From Scortum barcoo (lineage: Eukaryota > Chordata > Actinopteri > Centrarchiformes > Terapontidae), in assembly GCA_023238725.1 (NCBI GenBank), contig CM041553.1:12329492-12393491 (forward strand): a stretch of DNA of 64,000 bases, written 5' to 3'. The position numbers and the translations under genes are program-made. Position 1 is the stretch's first letter. Each line of letters opens with the position of its first letter. Under the pieces are notes generated by a model. It was not told where the DNA came from. It did not search any database and worked only from the letters and a program-made list of their open reading frames with translations. Positions 27,142 through 37,658 of this stretch are shown here, one piece after another.

Positions 27142-28527
27142 CGATAGCAGTGTCTACATGTGTCACCAACATGAGCCTCTCTGCATGCCTGACATCCTCT
27201 AGCCCATCTTGCAGCTGACAATGGTCGGGTGCCTGTGCTTGACCTTGACTTGGTTGTTTCTAATGTCTCATTGAACATTTTCTTCACTTCAAGAACATCA
27301 GCCTTGAGGCCCTCGATAAGCTTAACAGTCTCAGGATCAGGCCCTATACACTGCCCTTGTTTTTTCTTTGTAGAGACTGCCTCACCCCCCTTTGCCTGTG
27401 TTTCACTACTTGTATCCGTGTCGCTCTTGAGAGGCAACTGGTGATTGTCGGCCTGCAGCTCAGTGTATATCTCATTTACTCTGGGGGGCTTGACTGGAAT
27501 GTTTCTCCTGAGCTTGTTTTGTCGTTCTTGCTCAAGACTGGAGGCCTCATTTATCTTTTCTATTAGGACCTCATCCATTACTCTGGGGTTGCTGAGATGA
27601 GGCTTTAACTGGAACTTCACTGCCTCACTCAACAGACCAGTCTCTAATGAGCGGAGAAACTTACGCTGGATTAAGTCTGGGCTGAATTGTTCCCCCTCGT
27701 CCTCATCACCTGACTTCCAGAGCAGTTTCTCTCTGAGCTCTATTGCTCTGAACAAGAAGCCTTGAGCGGACTCCTTGGGGTCTTGGGATATGTTCATAGG
27801 TCTGTGAAGTAAGTCTGATGAAGAGTCAACTTTATAATGTCCTCTCAGTATGGTTCTTAATGTGGAAAGTGTGAGGTCTCGCTTAACTTCCAGCAGGTCT
27901 CGAAAGGTGAAGGCCAGGGCTTACAGCTTTAATCACAGCCTCAATGATGTCAGTTTCTGAGTAGCCCTTCTTTAGTCCTGACTCGATCTGGTTGGTCAGG
28001 CTGGTGAAAGATAATTTGTCCTTCTGCCCAGCCTCTCCTATCTGACCCCAGATCCGGAAATCCTTTCTTACTGTCACTTCTGGTGTTGTAATCGGTGTGG
28101 GCTGATGGACTTTCCTCTCTCTCACTGTTGTTGTACCACTAATCTTTGTCCCCAACATTTCCATCTGCTCCTCTAGAACATGACGTGCCTCTGCTTGAGC
28201 CTGCTGGAGCTGCTCATACTCCTGTTTCAGTCTCTCAATTTCACTTGGCCTTGCTAATGGTGTTTCTACTTGATCTGTAGAATGTTTTTGTAATGAATGG
28301 ATGAATAACTGAAGATCTTGAATAAACTGCTGGAACACTTGAGATTCCTCAGTCTCTTCTATCTCATCCAAAGTGCCCTCTGCTAGCCGAATCAGGGCCC
28401 GACGGGACTGTCCTTCAAATCCCTCCCCTGAAGGCTCACTACACTTGAGATGCTGACACACCATCATGAGTTTTGGTTTCTCAAGTGTCCACAGCGCTGC
28501 GTTGATCTCGTCCTGCAGTTGTTCCAT
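27078..28527 (-). pseudogene. gag: gag of the gypsy element, one frame break
   Basis: The N-terminal part (27,883-28,527) starts at ATG 28,525-28,527, about 80 bases after the primer binding site. It encodes a glutamine- and glutamate-rich, probably coiled-coil region. The C-terminal part (27,078-27,797 and in-frame sequence upstream) continues in the +1 frame, with the switch near 27,893-27,900, where a short T run sits. It ends with a CCHC zinc knuckle (C-X2-C-X4-H-X4-C, within CYRCGQEGHLSRGC), the RNA-packaging motif of nucleocapsid. The gag stop at 27,078 is coupled to the frameshift signal that gives Gag-Pol. As written, the protein would end after 214 residues without the knuckle. Confidence 0.88.
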
Positions 28528-28606
28528 CTTTGTCTTGTCCTTGTCCTTATTTCACTTTCTCTAGGTTCGTCTCTTGAGAAGGGACTCTCGGTTGTCCTAA
28601 CAGTCC

Positions 28607-28624
28607 CTCCTGGCTGGCTCGCCA
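28607..28624 (-). other. Putative primer binding site
   Basis: TGGCGAGCCAGCCAGGAG starts five bases inside the 5' LTR boundary (28,630). It begins with TGG, complementary to the CCA end of a tRNA. I could not match the rest to a tRNA with confidence, so the primer is unknown. Confidence 0.6.
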
Positions 28625-28629
28625 AAATA

Positions 28630-29256
28630 TGTAACACACTGGAATGAAGAAAACGTCTCACCCAGGTGCCAGATGAATTTATTTTACTGAAAGACACAGC
28701 GAAAAACACAGTCACGAATGAGCATCTTCTTCTCTTGCTGCTATTCTGGCTGTGTTGTGCTAAAACTGCAGGTAACTCTCGTAAAACACAAGGATAACTG
28801 CTGACAAAATATCACTACAAACAAAGTACAATACTACTGACTGCTACTGTCAATGTCAGTACATATAAACGAACATTACATAAACGTATGCAACATTTGT
28901 ACATATCTCTCACCTGAAAGACACAGCGAAAACACAGTCACGAATGAGCATCTTCTTCTCTTGCTGCTATTCTGGCTGTGTTGCGCTAAAACTGCGGTAA
29001 CTCTCGTAAAACAAAAGATTACCGCGCCAGTCAATGGCACACTGAGGCAGTTACCGCCATCTATTGGCAAAAGTGTGTAACGCCCAGCCATTCTTTGAGA
29101 TAAAATCAGGTGAGTTTCCTCTTGTTGAAAACAAATATCACAAGCATTACAAATAATCATAACAATAAAGTAATGGTTTGGGGGGGCAGGTAATGACACA
29201 AACTAATACCATAATAATTCTGTAACTAATTTTAACCAGATGTCCAGGGCGCCACA
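28630..29256 (-). repeat. 5' LTR of the gypsy element, 627 bp with internal duplication
   Basis: It matches the 3' LTR but is 227 bp longer. A segment of about 100 bp occurs twice inside it (28,687-28,787 and 28,914-29,012), separated by 126 bp that is absent from the other LTR. The distal 200 bp differ from the 3' LTR by one base. Confidence 0.92.
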
Positions 29257-29755
29257 TATAGGTGTGTGTACAAGTGCTTGTGTCAGAATATTGGCAAAGA
29301 CAGAAGAATGAGTTTTAAACTGAAACCCTCCCATTGACTCTGACCACTGTCCAGTCTGCCTTTGAGATTGGGGGTAGGATTGACCCCTTGCTCGGAAGTA
29401 TTGATTGCTTTTCTCCTCTGGCAGATAGATACACAGGTAGGTAGCTTGAGGCCATAATTTACACTCACTGTTGTTCCTTAAAAAAACTCCAAAGTCGCAG
29501 TTCAAAATTGACTCATTGGCATCTGTTCCTCCGAGGCTATTTTGGACCAAAATATGAATAATGTGGCACTGTTGGGAAACTGGCTGGATATTGTTGTAGT
29601 CACCGTATTTCATTAGTGCAGACGAACCAATTATTTGTTTCAAAATTGACTTTGTGTCCTCTACTCTACCTTCATATGGAACAGGTCTTGGTATTTCCGG
29701 TACCCCATCTATGAAATGCACATAGTTTATTGAACCATTCCTAGTAATACAGGAT
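29257..29755 (-). other. Unrecognised open reading frame at the gypsy insertion site
   Basis: About 160 codons are open on the - strand from near 29,740 into the LTR. The predicted peptide has a balanced, protein-like composition (segments such as FIDGVPEIPRPVPYEGR and CKLWPQATYLCIYLPEEK) and four cysteines, with no domain I can name. A possible splice acceptor, TATTACTAG, ends at 29,741. The gypsy element inserted in the frame. On its other side the pre-insertion frame would meet a stop after seven more codons. It could be an exon of an unknown gene, a fragment of another transposon, or a chance frame. Confidence 0.3.
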
Positions 29756-29759
29756 CAAT

Positions 29760-32700
29760 ATCTCATCTATCTTTCTGCGTAATTGCACCTAAACCCATGG
29801 AACACATTAACAATCTGTCAGCACTGCATATTGATAACAGCACCAAATTTGAGGAGGTGGAGAGAGACTCTGCCGGCCTTAAATCAAGCTTTATTGTATC
29901 ATCTGTGGATCAATGAAGCTTCATCCACCGCGCTTGTTACATAACACGCCGTCTCTGGAGGACTGCAATCCCTTCCAGATACCGCATCAATGGGCTGCTG
30001 ATTAGTTCATGTAAAAAAGTCATCTCCCTCTGTTCTCCATGTGTGCTACCTTCTCATTTATCTTACTTTCCAGCTCCAAGAAGAAAAGGAAGGAATTCTT
30101 GGTCATTTGTGCTCATTGTCAGTCTTTCCCTTCTTTTACAGGTCTCAGCGCACAGTGTCCATTCTCTGCATGAGCAGAGGGGTCTATTGTACTAGAGGCA
30201 AAACTGGTATCTGATTGACATGGTGTGCTTGGAGAATAACGCCCAGGTGCTCCTCGTTATTCTGAGACCCCAGCAGCCTTACAATACGTTCCACTGCTTC
30301 ACTTTCCTACCACTTCTTTGTCTCTGTAGTTAAATAACCCCTGGGGATTTATGTAAGACCTGGCAAACCTGAGCACCAAACCGGCAAACCTCGCTTTGCA
30401 TCCTCACTTATTCTAGTAATTGTTCGAAAGCTTGGGGAGCATACCTGGGTGTTTTATATGAATAAGGACATTGACATATCCATTAGATCTGAGTGCTGTA
30501 TTCTTGTGTTTCTACACTACAACAAATGACTTTGAAGTGACCCGAGGGTGTAGGAGGAAGGAGCGGTGGAGTTGTTTAATGACTGGGACTTAATGTGGTT
30601 TCCAATTATGGTTTTAAAAAAGGACATTTGGAGGGTCCCCTTTGAAAAGCAAGGAAAGTTAAATGGAGGTGGCTCACTCTTCAAAGAGGATCATCCTTCC
30701 AAGATGACAGAGCCAATTTAAAGGCTTTTCTGAAATGAAGCTATATTTCACAGTATGGAAGACCTTTTTGAGACTTACTGTGATCTAATTTTGCTTTCAC
30801 TTTCCAGCTGGTAGGTGATTCATTCGTAGTGTACAGATTCAAAAGCTAGTATGGAAAAAGCATTTCTGAAAGTCAGAGGCAGGCAGCATGTTTTATTTTC
30901 CGTCTCATCTCAGATATGAGACATATTTTGTGCACAATGAAGTAGATCCTATCAGTAATTACTTCTTGTAGTGTGTTCTGATCTGATCATTTAATTGCTG
31001 TAAAAATGAAAAGCGCCTTTTAGTCAATTAGTGAAAGATGAAGGTTATGACACAGAAATCCAACGCCATCTGGGCTGATCATACTTTGATTTCACAGTCT
31101 TAACACCTGTAATAAAAGAGCGATTCATTTATGTGTTGAATCATCCTTATTCAAAGGATTAAATCAGATATTCTCTGATAAAACTAGTAAAAAACCATCA
31201 AATTAAATCAAAAGGAAAGCTATTTTGAAAAAAAAAAAAAAAGCAAGACATAAAGGAGGCTGCTAGACTGGCATTGCATTACTTTTATTCCCCAGGATGA
31301 TAAGCAACATTAAAGCTGTTTAGGAAAAAGGAAGTAGAAATATTAGTAGTAATATATTTACATAGGTCAATTACTTATGATCTGTCAAATATATGAGAGT
31401 TTATTTTAGAATGCATTTTTGACTCCTTTTTTTCTAGGTGATGTACTTAGATATTTAATATGACATATAGTACATGTAAATCTGAGGAAAAAAACGAAAG
31501 AAATATGTTTGAAAGTGGCGAAAAATGTGATTTCTTTTCAACACTGAACTCAACTGCTCCCTCATCTCTACAACTCACATAAGTCACACTACAAAAGAGA
31601 GGAAATGAGCAAATCTGTTAATTAAATGTTTCTTGTTGACAGTGATACTGCATGCAAGCCGACACTTCACTCATCACACTCTTCCCTGTGAAATAAACAC
31701 ACATTTGGTGTTCACAGACACGTTTGGTATTTTGGACATGTCAACAGAAAACCATCTGATGCAAGACCCACTGGGATGAGAGTGAAGATAGCACGCCAGA
31801 CAAAATGTTCTTTGCAAACACACGAAGCGCGTGCATGCACTTGTGCACGGCACGTGCAAGCACATTAAAGTGCACATGCACACACACACATAATGCAAAT
31901 GCACACATATTGATTTGTGGCAATCTGCTGTTTTAATGTGCCAAGTCTGTCACTGAATATACTGGTACAACAACATCTGGCCAGTGAATTGTTCAGATAC
32001 ATTCTAACGCGAGATATATCCACCCCATGTTCTTTTATAAGATAAATATCCACGTGTAACTAAATAGGTCATTGAGCAGAGTGATGCATTTGGATCGCAT
32101 TCACATCCTGTGACAGTTCATGAGTCACATTTGCCACCCATACACATGGAGAACAGGACCCACGCAGCCACTCTCCAAAGTGTACTGGGGGAAAAATGTA
32201 CACAGCACCACAGTTTACATATTTATCTGATTTCTTGTGGTTTTGGCAGTATTGTGTAGTGTATAAGTACTGTGTGAACATATCAGTCATATAAGTGTGT
32301 GTGAGCACAACACAACAAAAGGTCATTTTACCAAAAAAATACATGCATATTTTATGGCCAACATCAGTTATGGATGGAAGATAGCATTGTAGATTGCTGC
32401 TGTGCAGAGAGCCCAAGTGTTTCATTAACTGCCATATACTTGTTGGGCATTTTACAAATAAAACCATGAACTTCTCCAAAGGAAAACAAAAGTCACAAAG
32501 CTCAAAGATTATGGACATGAATAATGTAGAAGGGATTTTCAGAAGTACTGCCAACACTGTTTTTGCAAAGAAAGAAGACATAAATTCCTTTTTATCCTTC
32601 AAGCCCACATCCTTCTAGGGCACAGAGACACAGTGTCAGCCTCATGCTGGCCCTATCACTCTGTTTCCACTGATATCTATATTTAATACCATGTACACTA

Positions 32701-33600
32701 AGATTTCATATTGTAATAGCAGTTTCACACCACATATTTGATAATTATTCAAGTCTTCATATCAGTAAACAGAGATTATATGAAAACAAAAAAGCTCTGA
32801 TTCTCTGATTTGAGGTTAAATGCAGATTCATTGCTCTATGGTTTAAACATTAGGTTGAAATGTAGTTATAGTTAAAAGTCATGGCTGCATAAATGAGTTC
32901 TTAGGCAGAGAAAACCCTTCTGAAGAAACTCAAACACAAAGAGCCTAAGGTAAATGCCCAGCTAGAGACGGTGCAGCAGCAGGGTAAATGAGACTGAAGA
33001 GATTTTGAGGAGGCTGATCTAGGTTACTCTGACCTCTCTCCAAAAGAAATTTCTGAGGTGCGATCAATCAAGCCCACCTCTCTTTGCAGAAGCCCTGCAG
33101 AGCTTTTCAGATGCATTAAGAGTTTAGAAGTATAGGTCAGCATGTCTCTCACACACGCACACACACACACACAAACATAAAAACAAAAACAAAAGACACC
33201 CATCTCAGCTGGACACAAGTCTAAAGAAACCTTTAAAAAAGAAAGAGCTCCTACAGAACTACAAAGCACAGATGTCATGTATGAGTGCCACAACTGATAC
33301 ATTAGCAATAAACTGTGGAGGCGACTTGTCATAGGCGGTAACATCACATAGTGACACAACAAAGATTGGCTCTGACAGAGGAAGAAACATAAAGCAATCA
33401 GGGTTACAACATAATATCTTATTGTTATCTTAATGTTTTTGAGCTGATGTTTTGGCTTGTATATACTAGCATATCAGCAGAGTGGATAACATAGGGCAAA
33501 GAAACGTTCAGAAAAAAATTCTGACGTCTTTGACTTAGAAAAACTCCAAAAATAAAGGGACAATGTGAGCCCATTTGATTTTGGTTTATCTGTATGTGCA
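29760..33600. other. Gene-free tract
   Basis: No gene is supported. The tract has a 14-base A run near 31,230, CA-rich DNA at 31,865-31,885 and a CA microsatellite at 33,149. Stretches at 29,840-30,010 and 30,160-30,450 are less repetitive than their surroundings and could be regulatory, but nothing specific marks them. A 179-codon open frame at 32,069-32,608 (- strand) was judged non-coding. Confidence 0.4.
33149..33175. repeat. (CA)n microsatellite
   Basis: An imperfect CA run with one CG, followed by AAACATAAAAACAAAAACAA. Seen directly. Confidence 0.9.
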
Positions 33601-33619
33601 AACCTGGATGAATCACACA

Positions 33620-35290
33620 AACAGTACTGAGACCATGCTACCAGCCCCTTGAGGGTGAACTCGCTAAATGCTAAAGTTAGTAGGCTAAAGCACTCATAAC
33701 GACAATCAGAGCTGGCCCTACCCAATGTGGTGCCCTAGGCGAGATTTTATATGGCGCCCCCCTCCAGCGGCAAGCGATTTACATACGTTTACAAAAGAAA
33801 TCAAATAGCACTGTTTTTACCATCATCTTTAATTTATAAGATAACATGACCCAATTTACATGCTTAACAAATTACAAATAAATACAAAAAAATCTGAAAT
33901 ACAATATAGATACCCTTACCACAAAATAGATGGAGGGAAGACAGAAGGAGTGCTATCTGTTGATGGAGTGTTACAACTATTATATAAAAATGATAATGCC
34001 TAGAAAAAAATGAAAAACCTAATAGATACACGTTGTCTACTAATGCATGTATAATATACAATGTATTTTTTTCTGATATGCATATTAGATTATATACAAC
34101 TTTATTGTCATTACAGTGAAATGTTGATTAGCAGATACAAAGAAGCAGTAAACTGCAGTTTCAATATGGCATGTGGGAATGCTAAGTTATTATAATAATA
34201 ATAATAATGTGTATTTTAACACAGTAAAGTAAAGTTTAAAACAAATAACATGCTTTAGGCAATATGAACTGTAACACAACGAACAACTAGGGTTAAAAAT
34301 CTGATATATAAAGGGGTGAAAAGGGAAAAGCATTTTGATTGACTATTAAAAACAGGAAAAACTAAATAAAACAAATAATAAAAATGTAGATTAGGCCAAT
34401 GTAGACACCTACTGAGCAGATTTAATCTTTATAAATGATCCATAAAGTAAAGAGCCTCCATGCCGCCCAGCTACAGAAATATAAAAGTGCTTATTTACTG
34501 ATTAGCATGTTGAGGCTAATCGCTCAGAAGAAGTTATCAACTTCAACAGCACACTGTGAGATAACTGATGGCTTCATTTCATTACTGTATCTTTACTTTA
34601 CCTCTTTCTTTCTCCCGTTTTTCCTCCTCTTCTTTTCTTTTTTTCTTCCCTGTGCTCCGGACAGTTTAGCTCGTTTTGACATTTTTACAAACTTCTCTGG
34701 TCACATCAATAAATCTGCCCCTCCCCCCACAGAGAGCGAGCAGGTACCATCAGCCGGAGGAGGGGGGGGGGGGCTTATTTGGTATTATCATTTGTAGTAA
34801 TATTAATTGGGCATTGCTTTACATTTTGAATCTATGTGAGCTTTTCCATTTTAACAGTTAATAGTAATAACTAGTTTTAATATAATTATATTGAAGGTGA
34901 ATTTTTGGAGGCCACGGCGCCCTTAGCATTTGCCTATATTGCCGGCTCTGACGACAATGGTGACATGCTGATGTGTAAAGTTTACCATGTTCACCACCTT
35001 AGTTTAACGCCTTGTCATGCTCGCATTTACTTGTTAGCATTAAACAGCTGAGGAATGCCATTAGACTTGCAGGTATTTAATATAAACCATAAAGCAAAGT
35101 ATTGCACAAGTTGACCTGATTTTGAACTGATAATGGCCCCCAGTGAAAAGTTACTGTATCACCTATTTCATAATGATACGTTTGTCTGGGAACCATGAAG
35201 TATTAGTTTCACAATTCAATCCAACCAACCGTCATTGGGATATTTAGTTATTAAATTATAGACAGACAGACCAACATTGTTACCTATAGA
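33620..35290 (+). repeat. Old teleost dispersed repeat split by a hAT insertion
   Basis: On the left, TGCTAAAGTTAGTAGGCTAA, and on the right, GACATGCTGATGTGTAAAG, GTTTACCATGTTCACCACC and TTAGTTTAACGCCTTG, are consecutive parts of an abundant fish repeat. In that repeat these phrases are continuous, so the element at 33,707-34,950 is a later insertion. The family is recalled from memory. Confidence 0.55.
33707..34950. mobile_element. Non-autonomous hAT-type DNA transposon (1,244 bp)
   Basis: The element starts CAGAGCTGGCC and ends GCCGGCTCTG, giving inverted ends CAGAGCYGGC of about 10 bp. It is flanked by the 8-bp direct repeat ACGACAAT (33,699-33,706 and 34,951-34,958). An 8-bp target duplication with CAGRG-type ends is the hallmark of the hAT superfamily. 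GGCGCC-containing subterminal motifs lie at both ends. No transposase remnant was recognised inside. It contains a long pyrimidine tract (34,590-34,650) and a run of 12 or so G near 34,763. Confidence 0.85.
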
Positions 35291-36289
35291 GCCACATAGC
35301 CAAGTTTACCTGGATTCACCCTCTCATCCACCTTCACTGTTCCTCATCATTCATATCTAACCAAGATATTTTAAACCCTTTGTTATCGAGGTGTTCAACC
35401 TTAGGGTATAGCTTAGGTGCATTTCACAAATTTTTGATTCACTTCACATTATTATTATGCTACAGAGATGATGTTATGTCCAATATAAAATGATTAAAAT
35501 AATAATTAACTGCCAGTGTTGCACATTCTATAGTAAATTACCTTTTCTGAACCAAGAGGAAACTTAGTGTCTGTAGAAAAAAATGTCTCTACTACTGATA
35601 ATTGAAAGGTTGTCACAAAGTGATGCTGCTGAACCCAGCAGCTTACATTTCTTCATGCGCTCTGTATGTTACGTTTGCTGTGGTGCTGCTCTCTGATACT
35701 ATTATTGCACCAGCCAGAGCAGCCTGTCCTCCGTCTCTGGCCAGGTGGGCTGTGTTTTACTTCATTATCCCATTTGTCCGTTAAACAGGCTGGTACAGGG
35801 TTGCCATGGCGAGCGCCAACTGTAACAGGTATTGAGCAAAGTGGTGGGGACTGTGAGGGAGAGGCAGAGTGAGTGAGGTGAGCGAGGGCAAGAAATAAGC
35901 GCTGATCGCTTCCCGGAGCTTAAATATGCAGAGCAAACACAGCTCTACACACTCCATTAACATACAAACTTGGCATAAATGAGTAGAATGAACATGCAAA
36001 TCTGCTCTAATGGCTTATTAGTTTGGAGGAGCATCAGAGAAATTGAAATTTTACAACATTTGCACTGCTGAAAAAAATATTTAACCTCTGTGCTGATGTT
36101 TCTTTTCCTTTTTGCTGCAACTATGTAGAGGTGTGTTCATAATCAACAACAACAGAAAGCTCCACGGTGAAGGTGTGGAACTGTTGTCCTTTTAATAAGG
36201 GTTATTTTGTACAAAGCTTTGACCTTCAAGACCAACACCTTTATTCAGAGGCTTGGAGGTGAGACTGTAAACAGACCGGCCTCGCAATT

Positions 36290-36329
36290 GCACAATTATC
36301 TGCACGATCAGCCGTGCAGATAATTGTGC
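36290..36329. other. Perfect 17-bp inverted repeat (hairpin)
   Basis: Arms 36,290-36,306 and 36,313-36,329 are exact reverse complements around a 6-base loop (ATCAGC). Each arm contains the homeodomain-like core TAATTGT/ACAATTA next to CTGCACG. It is not followed by a T run and lies in no gene. It could be a paired protein-binding site or a structured RNA element. Confidence 0.9.
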
Positions 36330-37449
36330 CAGCATAATACAAGAGGCCTGTGATGAGTTTGTTTGTCCAAGGATCCCCCGCTTCTGTCTGAAATCAGCGT
36401 CTCCCATCTTGGTAGAGAGATGTGTGCGAGATGTGTAGAGCAAAACTGAACCAATTTCTTTAAGTCTATATATGTAAGGCACTTTTAGTTGAAAGAGGTC
36501 TTGGCCATTTATCAAGATTACATGATTAGTATTTGCAATCAGTAAATATTAATCTGGGGTAATTAATCAATACATTGTAGTTGATACATTAATAATTCCA
36601 TTCACCTGCATGTGTATATCGGCCACTGTGGAAGTGTTTTTTACATGCTTGATGCATCAGCAGGGACCTGCACAGCAGATGGTATCCATGTTCAATGAAG
36701 AGCATGAATGCATACCAAACAATGATGCACACAGCGGCAAGATACCGATTCACATGCATTTGCATTTTAAGTTCAGTGGGTGATCCTGATTTTGAAATGA
36801 GTCTGGAATACACCACTCCTCTGTCTGCTGCATAATACACAGCCTGAAGAGGGTACTTCAAGTGTGCAGCGCACTGTAATGACTGTTTTTCATTTTCTAC
36901 TGAGCCGAGGATGCAGCAGACTTCTTATCTCAGTTCCATAATAGTCCCCCAGATATCCTATACATTAATACAACAGATCATCACAGTGATAAGTCATTAT
37001 GCAACAGTGGGTGTAGGGGTTGTTGAAGATGTATAAAGGTGGCAGTTCAAATGTTTTGTGTGTGCAGGTAGGTTCAAGGGAATGTGTGTTTTATACCTCT
37101 GAGCAATTCTAGTGTGTTTCTATTCCAAGGTCCTGAGTGGGCTAGAGTTGTGGGAACCTCATCGAGGCAAAGCTGTCTCTAGTGTCCCGACCTCAACTTC
37201 CCACCTGTCAGTCAGATAGGCAGTCAGTCATTTAGCTGTCTTTCTCTTACTCCTTTCATCCCCATACCCCACCTATGCACCCATGCACACACTCCCATTT
37301 AATCTGAGCTCTATGCTGTTGTTATGACATCACTATCAATGTTCTCCACCTTTTAATTTGACACTTACAAAGGCAGATTAGTGATTGCAATTACAGCAAT
37401 TACACTTTTGTCCAAACACCCCGAATATATTCTATAATACTGGCTATTA

Positions 37450-37620
37450 CACTATCTATAATCTTTGTTGGGGAAGCTACTTTGAAAGTTTTGCCAGCTA
37501 CCAATAATTTCGTACTAGAAGAAGTTGGTCTATAGCAAAACTATCTTTAGGGGAAATTTAGTTTGGTCAACTAAAGCTACTTAGAAAGTAGTAGTAGTAC
37601 TTCAAACTACTTTGTAAAAA
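37450..37620 (+). repeat. Old dispersed repeat fragment
   Basis: GTTGGGGAAGCTACTTTGAA and the following text on attached AAGCTACTT units match a repeat common in fish genomes. The copy is diverged and its limits are approximate. Confidence 0.4.
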
Positions 37621-37623
37621 TAA

Positions 37624-37625
<2 letters not shown>

Positions 37626-37654
<29 letters not shown>
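37626..37654. repeat. (AAAT)n microsatellite
   Basis: About seven tetranucleotide units, seen directly. Confidence 0.95.

Positions 37655-37658
<4 letters not shown>

Larger units (their letters stand above)
21496..29256 (-). mobile_element. Ty3/gypsy LTR retrotransposon, near full length
   Basis: The element is 7,761 bp and reads right to left. Two direct LTRs (21,496-21,895 and 28,630-29,256) both begin TG and end CA, and the insertion is flanked by a 4-bp target duplication TATA (21,492-21,495 and 29,257-29,260). In element order it shows 5' LTR, primer binding site, gag with a zinc knuckle, a -1 frameshift signal, then pol with protease, reverse transcriptase, RNase H and integrase, followed by a polypurine tract and 3' LTR. 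Reverse transcriptase before integrase is the Ty3/gypsy order. About 680 bases between the end of pol and the 3' LTR hold no frame on the coding strand, so there is no env. The LTRs differ by only about three substitutions and two short gaps outside one extra block, so the insertion looks young, yet gag-pol has five frame breaks. I cannot name the clade. Confidence 0.95.

Noticed and set aside
32069..32608. 179-codon open frame on the - strand
   Set aside because: No domain, biased toward Cys, Phe and His as in read-through of AT-rich DNA, no splice or promoter signals, and an overlapping frame on the other strand. Judged chance.
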